A stretch of 64,000 bases of DNA, taken from positions 32,891 through 96,890 of the forward strand of contig NZ_FMAH01000026.1 in NCBI RefSeq assembly GCF_900094545.1. The letters are read 5' to 3'. This DNA comes from Martinezella miluonensis. GTDB taxonomy: Bacteria; Pseudomonadota; Alphaproteobacteria; Rhizobiales; Rhizobiaceae. The notes beneath the pieces were generated by a model. That model was given only the letters and a program-made list of their open reading frames with translations. It ran no database searches and was not told the origin of the DNA. Shown one piece after another: positions 52,254 to 61,698 of the stretch (the first letter of the stretch is position 1; every line of letters starts with the position of its first letter). A program made the position numbers and the translations under genes.

Positions 52254-53090
52254 TCAGAGAGACCAGAGGCGCTTGGCATTGAGGTGATAGAGCCGGTTGC
52301 GTTCGTCGGCGCTTACGCCTTGCATGAGAGCATGGGTGGCGGCGATCCATGTGGAGAGATTGCCGCCGAGCGTGCAGACGGGCCAATCGCTACCCCAGAT
52401 GACGCGATCCCAGCCGAAGCTTGCGATGCAATGTTCGACGAAGGGACGCAGCGTTTCCGGCGACCAGCTGTCGGGATCGGCATAGGCGACAACGCCGGAG
52501 ATCTTCACGGTGACATTCGGTCGTTTCGAGACTTCGGCGATACCTGCCGACCAGCTTTCGATAAGCCCATCCTTCACTGCTGGTACGCCGCAATGATCGA
52601 GGATAAAGCGGACATTGGGATTGAGGTCGATGAGCACGATCGCTTTGGATATCTGATGCGGCAGCACGCAAAGATCGAAGGTGAGCCGCGTGTTGCCAAG
52701 CCGCTTCAGGTTTTCGCGGAAGAGCGCACCCTCGGAGACATCGTCCGGCACGACATGCAGAACGCGACGGAAGCCCTTGACGAAGGGGTCGGCGAGTACG
52801 CGTTCGAGATAGGTGGGGAAGTTCGTGCTTTCGGGACGGCAGGCGGCAACGGCGCCGCGCAGCAGGCTGCCCGGCTCGCGGCTCAGGCCTTTGACGTAAT
52901 CTGTTTCCCGCTCGATATCGTCTTCGGCGACATCGACTTCCATGTGAAGCGTATCGGTAATTCCTAGGCGCTTGGCTTCCCGCGCGTAGTCTTCGTAAAG
53001 GCTGTCGCGATTGAGCGCACCGGCCTCAGCCAGCCAGGGATAAGCGAGGCGTTTCCGGTCGACGATGTGCAGATGGCTGTCGAAAAGCAT
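52254..53090 (-). CDS. Amidohydrolase-fold sugar lactonase (L-fucono-/L-rhamnonolactonase-like)
   Basis: A 278-aa TIM-barrel hydrolase of the COG3618 type. It starts MLFDSHLHIVD with the metal-binding HxH. It also has FILDHCGVP and VIWGSDWPV, holding the third His and the catalytic Asp. This group includes L-fuconolactonase, L-rhamnonolactonase and pyrone-dicarboxylate lactonase. With a rhamnose-type mutarotase, an enolase-superfamily dehydratase and a BDH2-like dehydrogenase close by, hydrolysis of a deoxyhexono-lactone is the best guess. Confidence 0.85.
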   Translation of the reverse strand: MLFDSHLHIVDRKRLAYPWLAEAGALNRDSLYEDYAREAKRLGITDTLHMEVDVAEDDIERETDYVKGLSREPGSLLRGAVAACRPESTNFPTYLERVLADPFVKGFRRVLHVVPDDVSEGALFRENLKRLGNTRLTFDLCVLPHQISKAIVLIDLNPNVRFILDHCGVPAVKDGLIESWSAGIAEVSKRPNVTVKISGVVAYADPDSWSPETLRPFVEHCIASFGWDRVIWGSDWPVCTLGGNLSTWIAATHALMQGVSADERNRLYHLNAKRLWSL

Positions 53091-53155
53091 GGCGTTCCTC
53101 CCATACCTGCTTGCCCAACATATACTCACAGAAGAATAATTTATTCAAATAAAAA

Positions 53156-53947
53156 TTATAGCTCAGCCTTGTCCATGGTACCGGCCACGGTTTCGGAGAT
53201 CTGCTTTGCCGCTTCCCGCACGTATTCGACAACCTGCTCGCGCGTCGGAGCCTTCGGATTCACGGGCTCGATATAGGGGCAGGTGAGGGCGGCAAGCGCA
53301 TTGCCATCCATCGCCAGAACGGGCGCTGAAATGTTGTGCACGCCGCTCGTCTGCAGGCTGCTCATGGTTTCGAAGCCCTTGTCGCGGATCGCCAGCAGCT
53401 TCTCCTCGAGATCGGCGGGCGGTTCCTCGGGATCCTGCTCCTGGCGCCTTTGCTCGTTGATCATCATCTGGCGCTGCTTTTCATCCCGGAATGCCAGGAG
53501 AATATGGCCGGAGCCGGTATTGTAGAGATTGATCTGTGCGCCGACGCGGATGGAAATGCCCCAATAGGTCGGCGAATCCTGCTGGGCGATGACGACGACC
53601 GAGCCGCGGTCGTAGATCGCCAGATGACAGGCCTGCTCGGCGCGGTTGGAGAATTCGCGCATCAGCGGCGTTGCGAAGGAGACGAGGCGGCGCACCGGCG
53701 CATGATAATGCGCAAGGCCGAACAGCTTCAGCGTCAGATAGAAGCGGTCGCCGTCCTGTCTCTGCACATAGCCGCGCCGCACCAGGCGATCGAGCATACG
53801 ATAGAATTCATTGGGGCTCTTGTTGAGCGCCTTGGCAATTTCCGCCTGCGTCAGGCCGCCGTCTATGGTTGCGAGCAGCTCCAATATGTCGAGCCCCTTG
53901 TCTAGGGCCGGCGCGCGATAGCGATCACTGTCGTCTTCTACACTCAT
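53156..53947 (-). CDS. IclR family regulator of the catabolic cluster
   Basis: A 263-aa regulator. The winged HTH (about 18-75) has LDILELLATIDGGLTQAEIA, trimmed. The IclR effector domain has RFYLTLKLFGLAHY, HLAIYDRGSVVVIAQ and GFETMSSLQTSGVHNISAPV, trimmed. It sits at the divergence between the lactonase arm and the ABC transporter arm, so it probably controls both. Start 53947 was chosen for the GGGGGACTTG upstream. 53962 is an in-frame alternative. Confidence 0.92.
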   Translation of the reverse strand: MSVEDDSDRYRAPALDKGLDILELLATIDGGLTQAEIAKALNKSPNEFYRMLDRLVRRGYVQRQDGDRFYLTLKLFGLAHYHAPVRRLVSFATPLMREFSNRAEQACHLAIYDRGSVVVIAQQDSPTYWGISIRVGAQINLYNTGSGHILLAFRDEKQRQMMINEQRRQEQDPEEPPADLEEKLLAIRDKGFETMSSLQTSGVHNISAPVLAMDGNALAALTCPYIEPVNPKAPTREQVVEYVREAAKQISETVAGTMDKAEL

Positions 53948-53972
53948 CAGCAAGTCCCCCATGCGAAGAAAC

Positions 53973-54060
53973 ATGAATCATCATTCATATATAAATGAAT
54001 GCATTTTACAAGCGCGCGATCTCGGCTTGACGGCCAATGAATAAGATGTTTACTTATAAA
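53973..54060. promoter_or_regulatory. IclR-ABC divergent control region with repeated ATGAAT/ATTCAT sites
   Basis: Alternating ATGAAT (53973-53978), ATTCAT (53983-53988) and ATGAAT (53995-54000) form two overlapping dyads, one of them CATTCAT-N6-ATGAATG (53982-54001). Further on, CAATGAATAAG and CTTATAAATCATTG form a looser dyad. The cluster lies between the iclR start and the binding-protein gene and is a candidate IclR operator. A TTGACG at 54027-54032 may be a -35 box. Confidence 0.5.
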
Positions 54061-54128
54061 TCATTGATCCATATTTGGGTCGAGAGGGCAGTCGGACAAG
54101 GGGTCCGATGTTAATGGGAGGAATTTCG

Positions 54129-55445
54129 ATGAGGAATTGGAGGGCCGGTCTTGCTGCCGGCATGATGGCATTGCTTGCAGGCACCTCGGTCTTCGCTGCC
54201 GATCTGCCGGGCAAATTTCCGGGCGTGACGATCGACGCCAAGCTCATCGGCGGCCAGCAATATGAGCCGCTCTACGCGCGCATCACCGAGTGGGAGAAGG
54301 CGACGGGCGCCAAGGTCAACATCCTGTCCAAGAAGAACCACTTCGAGCTCGACAAGGAAATCAAGTCCGACATGGCCTCGGGCAGCATTTCCTGGTGCGT
54401 CGGCTCGAACCACTCGTCCTTCGCACCTCAGTACCCTGACCTTTATACCGACCTCGGCAAGCTGCTGCCGAAGGAAGAAATCGGCCAGTTCGTCGATTCG
54501 ACCATCCAGGCATCCACCATCGACGGCCGCCTGGTCATGCTGCCGCGCGCCCAGTTCGACGTCTCGGCGCTCTACTATCAGAAGAGCCTCTACAAGGACG
54601 ACGCCAAGAAGAAGGCCTTCAAGGACAAGTACGGCTACGATCTTGCGCCGCCGAAGACCTGGAAGGAAGTCTCCGACCAGGCGACGTTCTTCGCCAATCC
54701 GCCGAACTTCTTCGGCACGCAGTTCCCCGGCAAGGAAGAGGCCATCAACGGCCGTTTCTATGAAATGCTGGTCGCTGAAGGCGGCGAATATCTTGGCAAG
54801 GACGGCAAGCCTGCCTTCAACTCCGAAGCTGGCGTGCGTGCGCTCGACTGGTTCGTCAACATGTACAAGGCCAAGGCCGTTCCTGCCGGTACGACCAACT
54901 ATCTGTGGGACGACCTTGGCGCCGGCTTCGCTTCCGGTTCCGTTGCGCTCGATCTCGACTGGCCGGGCTGGGCGACCTACTTCAACGATCCGAAGTCCTC
55001 CAAGGTTGCAGGCAATGTCGGTGTCGTCGTGCAGCCAGCCGGTTCGTCCGGCAAACATACCGGCTGGTCCGGCCATCATGGCTTCTCGGTCACCGAATCC
55101 TGCGCTCACAAGGATGCTGCCGCCTCGCTCGTCTGGTTCCTGACCAACGACGATTCGCAGAAGCTCGAAGCTGCCAACGGCACGCTGCCGACCCGCAAGA
55201 CGGTTTGGGAATGGGATATCCAGAAGGCTGCCTCCGACCCTTACAAGAAGGAAGTGCTGAGCACTTTCCAGGAAGCCATGAAATATGCCTTCCCGGTTCC
55301 GCGCACGCCGCAATGGATCGAGATTTCGAACGTTGTCTATCCCGAGCTTCAGGCCGCCATTCTCGGCGACAAGAGCTCCAAGCAGGCGCTCGATGCCGCT
55401 GCCCAGAAGGCAACCGATGTCCTGAAGGACGCCGGCGCGCTCTAA
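54129..55445 (+). CDS. Sugar ABC transporter periplasmic binding protein
   Basis: A 438-aa family 1 binding protein. The start at 54129 follows GGGAGGAATTT. The signal peptide ends near VFA-AD (residues 23/24). The mature part has WEKATGAKVNILSKKNHFEL, trimmed, and DVSALYYQKSLYKD. LVWFLTNDDSQKLEAANGTL and a typical C-terminal helical tail follow. It delivers a sugar to the importer encoded next. Its 3' end is followed by a stable stem-loop. Confidence 0.9.
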   Translation: MRNWRAGLAAGMMALLAGTSVFAADLPGKFPGVTIDAKLIGGQQYEPLYARITEWEKATGAKVNILSKKNHFELDKEIKSDMASGSISWCVGSNHSSFAPQYPDLYTDLGKLLPKEEIGQFVDSTIQASTIDGRLVMLPRAQFDVSALYYQKSLYKDDAKKKAFKDKYGYDLAPPKTWKEVSDQATFFANPPNFFGTQFPGKEEAINGRFYEMLVAEGGEYLGKDGKPAFNSEAGVRALDWFVNMYKAKAVPAGTTNYLWDDLGAGFASGSVALDLDWPGWATYFNDPKSSKVAGNVGVVVQPAGSSGKHTGWSGHHGFSVTESCAHKDAAASLVWFLTNDDSQKLEAANGTLPTRKTVWEWDIQKAASDPYKKEVLSTFQEAMKYAFPVPRTPQWIEISNVVYPELQAAILGDKSSKQALDAAAQKATDVLKDAGAL

Positions 55446-55458
55446 GCGATGCAATCGA

Positions 55459-55486
55459 AGTCCCGCGCTTTCGAGAGCGCGGGACT
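55459..55486 (+). other. Perfect 11-bp stem-loop after the binding-protein gene
   Basis: AGTCCCGCGCT (55459-55469) and AGCGCGGGACT (55476-55486) with a 6-nt loop, 13 bp after the stop codon. No T run follows, so mRNA protection of the binding-protein cistron is likelier than termination. The rest of the 186-bp gap shows no gene. Confidence 0.6.
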
Positions 55487-55631
55487 CCCGCAATCTGACT
55501 TCGAGAATGGCTTTCGACCGGTGCCGCGAGGGGCTGATCGGCGCTGCCGGTTTCGTGCCGGATCTCGTCCCAAGCAATCCATTCCACGCAGTCCGGGCCA
55601 CGCTGCCGAGGAATGCCGACAGGTGCAAACC

Positions 55632-56525
55632 ATGTTCAAAAAGATATCTCCACCGGTCCTGCTTCTTCTCCCGGCGATCGTCGTCCTTGTGGCCGTGGTG
55701 CTGTTTCCGCTGCTTCTCTCGTTCTATTCCAGCTTCACGCCGTTTCGCCTGACAAAGCCGGCCACGCTCTTCACCTTCATCGGTCTGCGCAACTACACCC
55801 GCATTCTGACGGATCCGGTGTTTCTGGCGGCGTTCGTCCGTACCGTGGTGCTGCTGACCATCGCGCTCAATCTGGAAATGCTGCTCGGCCTCGGATTGGC
55901 TCTCCTGGTCAACAAGGCGACGCACGGCAAGCGCATCCTGCGCACGCTGATGATGTTTCCGATGATGTTCTCGCCGGTACTCGTCGGCTTCCAGTTCAAA
56001 TTCATGTTCAACGACAACGTCGGCATCATCAACAATGCGCTGCAGTCGCTGGGCATTACCAATGACGCCATACCCTGGCTGATCGACGGCAATCTGGCGC
56101 TGCTGTCCATCGTTATCGCAGAAGTCTGGTCGTCGACATCGGTCTTCGCGATCCTCATCCTCGCCGGGCTGCTCGCCATGCCGCAGGAGCCGGTGGAGGC
56201 TGCCAAGGTCGACGGCTGCACCAGCTGGCAGACCTTCCGTTATGTCACCTGGCCGTTCCTGATGCCGTTTGCCTTCATCGCCATGACAATCCGTTCGCTC
56301 GACGTCGCGCGCGCCTACGACATCGTCAAGATCATGACGGATGGCGGGCCGGCGCGGCGCACGGAGCTGATCTGGACGCTGGTCGGGCGCACCGCCTATG
56401 CCGATGCGCAGATGGGTCTCGCCAACGCCATGGCCTATGTCTCGATCTTTCTGTCGATCGCCTTCACAGTCTATTTCTTCCGTAAGCTGGCGCTTGCCCG
56501 CACCCAGATCGGAGCCGAGTGGTAA
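55632..56525 (+). CDS. Sugar ABC transporter permease (MalF type)
   Basis: A 297-aa permease with six helices. It starts MFKKISPPVLLLLPAIVVLV, trimmed. The EAA loop is EPVEAAKVDGCTSWQTFRYV. GGPARRTELIWTLVGRTAY is typical of this family. ATG 55632 opens the first helix. The longer frame from 55449 crosses the stem-loop and is rejected. The second permease starts 2 bp after its stop. Confidence 0.9.
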   Translation: MFKKISPPVLLLLPAIVVLVAVVLFPLLLSFYSSFTPFRLTKPATLFTFIGLRNYTRILTDPVFLAAFVRTVVLLTIALNLEMLLGLGLALLVNKATHGKRILRTLMMFPMMFSPVLVGFQFKFMFNDNVGIINNALQSLGITNDAIPWLIDGNLALLSIVIAEVWSSTSVFAILILAGLLAMPQEPVEAAKVDGCTSWQTFRYVTWPFLMPFAFIAMTIRSLDVARAYDIVKIMTDGGPARRTELIWTLVGRTAYADAQMGLANAMAYVSIFLSIAFTVYFFRKLALARTQIGAEW

Positions 56526-56527
56526 TC

Positions 56528-57394
56528 ATGGATCGCAACGCTCAACAACGCCTGCAGCGCCGCCTCTGGAACATCGCCTATCTCATCGGCCTTTTCCTCG
56601 CGATGCTCGTCATCTGCCTGCCCGGCTTCTGGATCATCATCAGCTCGCTGCGCCCGACCGTGGAAATCATGGCGAAGCCCGCGGTCTGGATCCCGCAGGA
56701 GCTGTCGCTCGAAGCCTATCGCTCCATGTTCGGTGGTGTGGGGCAGGGCGGTATTCCCGTCTGGGATTATTTCCGCAACTCGCTGATCATTTCCATCACT
56801 TCGACAGCGATCGCATTGGTGATCGGTATGTCCGGCGGCTATGCCTTTGCCCGCTTCCGTTTCCGCGGCAAGTCGGCGGTGTTCCTCGGGCTGATGCTGA
56901 CGCGCTCCGTGCCTGGTGTCGCACTGTCGCTGCCGCTTTTCATGGTCTATGCGCGGCTCGGGATTATCGACACGCATTTCGGCTTGATCCTCACCTATGT
57001 CGCGCTCAACGTGCCCTTCACGATCTGGCTGATCGACGGCTTCTTCCGGCAGGTGCCGAAGGATCTCGCCGAAGCCGCGCAGATCGACGGCTGCACGCGC
57101 TGGCAGGCCTTCTGGCAAGTGGAATTTCCGCTTGCCGGCCCCGGCATCGCGTCCGCTGGCATCTTCGCCTTCCTCACCTGCTGGAATGAATATGCCTTGG
57201 CCTCGCAGCTGACGCGCTCTGTCGATTCCAAGACGCTGCCCGTCGGCTTGCTCGACTATACGGCCGAGTTCACCATCGATTGGCGCGGCATGTGCGCACT
57301 GGCAGTCGTGATGATCATTCCGGCGTTCGCTCTCACTTTCATCATTCAGAAGCATCTGGTGTCGGGTCTGACATTCGGTGCGGTCAAAGGTTGA
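56528..57394 (+). CDS. Sugar ABC transporter permease (MalG type)
   Basis: A 288-aa permease with six helices. The EAA motif is KDLAEAAQIDGCTRWQAFWQ, trimmed at the ends. The C-terminus IIQKHLVSGLTFGAVKG is typical. ATG 56528 gives MDRNAQQRLQRRLWN. An in-frame GTG at 56519 would overlap the previous gene. It pairs with the permease encoded just upstream. Confidence 0.9.
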   Translation: MDRNAQQRLQRRLWNIAYLIGLFLAMLVICLPGFWIIISSLRPTVEIMAKPAVWIPQELSLEAYRSMFGGVGQGGIPVWDYFRNSLIISITSTAIALVIGMSGGYAFARFRFRGKSAVFLGLMLTRSVPGVALSLPLFMVYARLGIIDTHFGLILTYVALNVPFTIWLIDGFFRQVPKDLAEAAQIDGCTRWQAFWQVEFPLAGPGIASAGIFAFLTCWNEYALASQLTRSVDSKTLPVGLLDYTAEFTIDWRGMCALAVVMIIPAFALTFIIQKHLVSGLTFGAVKG

Positions 57395-57399
57395 TCTCC

Positions 57400-58497
<1,098 letters not shown>

Positions 58498-58508
58498 GGA
58501 TCCGACCC

Positions 58509-59621
58509 GTGGCACGTATCGAAAAAATGGAACTGCGCATGGTCGACCTGCCGCCGAAGGTGAAGCGGACGGATGCGATCCAGAGCTTTGTCAGCCAGGA
58601 GACGCCGATCGTTACCATCACCGACAGCGACGGCGCCGTCGGCACCGGCTACAGCTATACGATCGGCACCGGCGGCTCGTCCGTCATGCGGTTGCTCTCC
58701 GATCATCTGGTGCCGCTGCTGATCGGCGAGGATGCCGACCGCATCGAGGCGATCTGGCACAAACTCGAATTCGCCACCCACGCGACGACCATCGGACCGA
58801 TTACCGCGCTGGCGCTCGCCGCCGTCGATACGGCGCTGTGGGATCTGCGGGCCAAGAAGCAGGGGCTGCCGCTCTGGAAACTAGCCGGCGGCGCCAAGGA
58901 CCGGTGCCCGCTCTACACAACCGAGGGCGGTTGGCTGCATATCGAGAAGGAAGCTTTGGTCGAGGACGCCTTGCAGGCGAAGGCCAAAGGCTTTTCCGGC
59001 TCGAAGGTGAAGATCGGCAAGCCGCACGGCTCGGAAGATTACGACCGGCTTGCGGCGATGCGTCTGGCGCTTGGCTCCGGTTTCGAGATCATGACGGATT
59101 GCAATCAGGGCTTTACCGTCGACGAGGCGATCCGCCGGGCGGCGCGGCTCGAGGAACTGGACCTCGCCTGGATCGAGGAGCCGCTGCCGGCTGATGATCT
59201 CGATGGCCATATCCGGCTGACGCGATCGACGCCGACGCCGATTGCGGTTGGCGAATCCATGTATTCGATCCGGCATTTCCGCGAATATATGCAGAAGGGC
59301 GCCTGCTCGATTGTCCAGGTCGATGTTGCACGCATCGGCGGCATCACGCCGTGGCTGAAGGTAGCGCATGCGGCCGAAGCCTTCGATATTCCGGTTTGCC
59401 CGCATTTCCTGATGGAGCTGCATGTCAGCCTCACCTGTGCAGTGCCGAACGGAAAATATGTCGAGTACATTCCGCAGCTCGACGATCTCACCACCAAGGG
59501 CATGGAGATCGTCGACGGCAAGGCGCTTGCGCCCTCCGAGCCCGGCATCGGCATCGAATGGGATTGGGATGCCGTAAAGGCGCGCTCGATCGGCGAATTC
59601 ACCCGGGAAATCCACGGCTGA
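58509..59621 (+). CDS. Enolase-superfamily sugar-acid dehydratase or cycloisomerase
   Basis: A 370-aa mandelate racemase/muconate-lactonizing-type enzyme. Metal ligands are D197 (MTDCNQ), E223 (WIEEP) and E249 (AVGES). The bases are K166/K168 in SKVKIGK (KxK) and H299 with D272 (CPHF, VDVARIGG). This pair of bases is usual for acid-sugar dehydratases such as L-fuconate, L-rhamnonate or L-lyxonate dehydratase, and for galactarolactone cycloisomerase. GTG at 58509 was chosen with AGGATCC upstream. Substrate not proven. Confidence 0.88.
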   Translation: MARIEKMELRMVDLPPKVKRTDAIQSFVSQETPIVTITDSDGAVGTGYSYTIGTGGSSVMRLLSDHLVPLLIGEDADRIEAIWHKLEFATHATTIGPITALALAAVDTALWDLRAKKQGLPLWKLAGGAKDRCPLYTTEGGWLHIEKEALVEDALQAKAKGFSGSKVKIGKPHGSEDYDRLAAMRLALGSGFEIMTDCNQGFTVDEAIRRAARLEELDLAWIEEPLPADDLDGHIRLTRSTPTPIAVGESMYSIRHFREYMQKGACSIVQVDVARIGGITPWLKVAHAAEAFDIPVCPHFLMELHVSLTCAVPNGKYVEYIPQLDDLTTKGMEIVDGKALAPSEPGIGIEWDWDAVKARSIGEFTREIHG

Positions 59622-59634
59622 GGAGGAACTGGCC

Positions 59635-59964
59635 ATGCAGCGAATGGGTATGGTGATCGGCCTGGAGCCGGCCAAGGTCGCGGAATACAAGGCGCTGCAC
59701 GCGGCTGTCTGGCCCGAGATCCTGGCGCTGATCTCCGAGTGCAACATCACCAACTATTCAATCTTCCTGAAGGAGCCTGAGAACCTGCTCTTCGGTTACT
59801 GGGAATATGTCGGGACGGATTTCGAGGCCGATATGCGCAAGATGGCTGCCAGCCCGAAGAACCAGGAATGGTGGTCTGTCTGCATACCCTGCCAGAAACC
59901 GTTCGAAACCCGTAAGGAGGGTGAGTGGTGGGCCATGATGGAGGAGGTGTTTCATCATGGATGA
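59635..59964 (+). CDS. rhaM: L-rhamnose mutarotase family protein
   Basis: A 109-aa dimeric alpha/beta-barrel protein. It starts MQRMGMVIGLEPAKVAEYKA, trimmed. The key catalytic residues of RhaM are present: Tyr18 and His22 (EYKALHAAVW), with the Trp pair in NQEWWSVC. It speeds anomer exchange of L-rhamnose or a similar pyranose before oxidation. It lies 13 bp after the dehydratase gene. The short C-terminal EEVFHHG is typical of the family. Confidence 0.92.
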   Translation: MQRMGMVIGLEPAKVAEYKALHAAVWPEILALISECNITNYSIFLKEPENLLFGYWEYVGTDFEADMRKMAASPKNQEWWSVCIPCQKPFETRKEGEWWAMMEEVFHHG

Positions 59965-59977
59965 CTTTCAAGGCAAG

Positions 59978-60135
59978 CCCCTCACCCTAGCCCTCTCCCC
60001 GCAGGCGGGGAGAGGGGACGATCTACTTTGGAGCATGCTTTCGATCCTTGCAAAGGTGAGGGACGACAGAGGCGGCATCCGTTTCCTTCTCCCCTTCAAA
60101 ACGGGGAGAAGGTGGCCGACAGGCCGGATGAGGGG
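59978..60135. repeat. Palindromic intergenic repeats between rhaM and the Gfo/Idh gene
   Basis: CCCTCTCCCC-N6-GGGGAGAGGG (59991-60016) forms one hairpin. CCTTCTCCCC / GGGGAGAAGG (60085-60113) forms another, followed by GGCCGACAGGCC and GATGAGGGG. The outer ends (CCCCTCACCC and GATGAGGGG) are inverted. This is a common rhizobial intergenic repeat, here placed inside an operon. Confidence 0.65.
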
Positions 60136-60159
60136 CGTCCCGCGACCGGAGCTGAATTC

Positions 60160-61233
60160 ATGACCGTCGATCTCCAATCTCTCCGCCAATGGTGGCCTAA
60201 GCCTTCGAATCCGCGCCCGATCGTGATCTTCGGCGCCGGCAGCATCGTCGGCGACGCGCATCTTCCGGCCTATAAGCAAGGTGGCTTTCCGGTCGCGGGC
60301 CTTTACGATCTGAACGCCGAAAAAGCGGCGGCGCTGGCCGCTCAATGGGGCATTCGCGCGTTTGCCTCCGAGGCCGAGGCATTGGCCGTCGAGGACGCCA
60401 TCTTCGATCTGGCGACGCCGCCTGCGGCACATGCCGCGATCCTTTCGAAATTGCCGCGCGGTTCGTTCGCGCTGATTCAGAAGCCGATGGGCAGCGATTT
60501 TGCAGGGGCTACCGAGATTCTGCGGGTCTGCCGCGAGCGCGACCTCAAGGCGGCGGTCAATTTCCAGCTTCGTTTCGCGCCGATGATGCTGGCGCTCTAT
60601 GATGCGGTGGAGAAGGGCTATCTCGGCGAGCTTGTCGATTTCGACGCCTGGCTGGCGCTTGCCACCCCCTGGGGGCTGTGGCCGTTCCTGAAAGGCTTGC
60701 CGCGGATCGAGATCGCCATGCACTCGATCCACTACCTCGATTTCGTTCGCGGGCTGCTCGGTAATCCGCAGGGCGTGCATGCGAAGACCATCGGTCACCC
60801 CAACCACGATGTCGCGCAGACCCGGACGGCGGCGATCCTTGACTATGGCGACAAAGTGCGCTGCGTGCTCTCGGTCAATCATGATCATGATTTCGGCCGT
60901 AAGTTCCAGGCCTGCGAGTTTCGCATCGCCGGCACCAAGGGGGCGGCCTATGTCAAGCTCGGCGTCAATCTCGACTATCCGCGCGGCGAGCCGGACGAGC
61001 TGTGGATACGTCCCGCTGATGGCGCCGAATGGGTGGAGGTGAAGCTCGAAGGTGCCTGGTTCCCGGATGCCTTCGTCAACCGCATGGCCAACCTGCAGCG
61101 CTTCGCCTCGGGCGAGGACAAGGTGCTGGTCGGCTCGGTCGAAGATGCCTGGCAGACCATGGCGCTGGTCGAAGCAGCCTATCGGTCGAGTGCCGCTCCG
61201 GCGACGCCGATTGCCGAACTTCCGAAGGCTTGA
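60160..61233 (+). CDS. Gfo/Idh/MocA family sugar oxidoreductase
   Basis: A 357-aa NAD(P)-dependent enzyme. The Rossmann start is IVIFGAGSIVGDAHLPAYKQ, trimmed. IQKPMGSDF sits at the place of the catalytic EKP motif, with Gln before the Lys. A C-terminal GFO_IDH domain follows, with AMHSIHYLDFVRGLLG. It could oxidise the sugar at C1 or epimerise an intermediate. ATG 60160 is used because the frame before it is in the repeat. Confidence 0.88.
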   Translation: MTVDLQSLRQWWPKPSNPRPIVIFGAGSIVGDAHLPAYKQGGFPVAGLYDLNAEKAAALAAQWGIRAFASEAEALAVEDAIFDLATPPAAHAAILSKLPRGSFALIQKPMGSDFAGATEILRVCRERDLKAAVNFQLRFAPMMLALYDAVEKGYLGELVDFDAWLALATPWGLWPFLKGLPRIEIAMHSIHYLDFVRGLLGNPQGVHAKTIGHPNHDVAQTRTAAILDYGDKVRCVLSVNHDHDFGRKFQACEFRIAGTKGAAYVKLGVNLDYPRGEPDELWIRPADGAEWVEVKLEGAWFPDAFVNRMANLQRFASGEDKVLVGSVEDAWQTMALVEAAYRSSAAPATPIAELPKA

Positions 61234-61236
61234 GGA

Positions 61237-61698
61237 ATGTCTGAACAAACGATCTATTTCGAAGACTACGAACTCGGCCATGTCAGGGTGACTACCGGAC
61301 GGACGATTACCGAGACCGATTTCGTCGTTCATGCCGGCCATACCGGCGATTTCTTTCCGCACCATATGGATGCGGAATTCGCCAAGACCTTGCCCGGCGG
61401 CCAGCGCATCGCGCATGGCACGATGATCTTCTCGATCGGCGTCGGCCTGACGGCGTCGCTCATCAATCCCGTCGCCTTTTCCTATGGCTACGACAGGCTC
61501 CGCTTCGTTCGGCCGGTGCATATCGGCGATACGATCCGCACCCGCGTCACTATCTCGGCGAAAGAGGACGATCCGAAGCGGCCGGCGGCCGGGCGTGTCG
61601 TCGAGCGTTGCGAGGTGCTGAACCAGCGCGACGAAGTCGTGCTCGCTGCCGATCACATCCTGATCGTCGGGCGCAAGCCGGCTGCGGAGAAGGCGTGA
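61237..61698 (+). CDS. MaoC-fold hydratase with intact D-x4-H motif
   Basis: A 153-aa hot-dog fold protein. It has the hydratase motif HTGDFFPHHMDAEFA (Asp and His spaced D-x4-H), RIAHGTMIFSIGVGL and VHIGDTIRTRVTI. It probably adds or removes water on an enoyl-CoA. It starts 3 bp after the Gfo/Idh gene and its stop overlaps the next start as TGATG. It is a paralogue of the MaoC protein at 51677, which lacks the His. Confidence 0.88.
   Translation: MSEQTIYFEDYELGHVRVTTGRTITETDFVVHAGHTGDFFPHHMDAEFAKTLPGGQRIAHGTMIFSIGVGLTASLINPVAFSYGYDRLRFVRPVHIGDTIRTRVTISAKEDDPKRPAAGRVVERCEVLNQRDEVVLAADHILIVGRKPAAEKA

Noticed and set aside
54111..55925. 604-aa antisense frame opposite the binding protein and permease genes
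   Set aside because: It spans two real genes and the stem-loop gap, and its composition is typical of a shadow frame.
59968..61656. 562-aa antisense frame opposite the Gfo/Idh and MaoC genes
   Set aside because: Shadow of two strong plus-strand genes, starting inside a palindromic repeat region.
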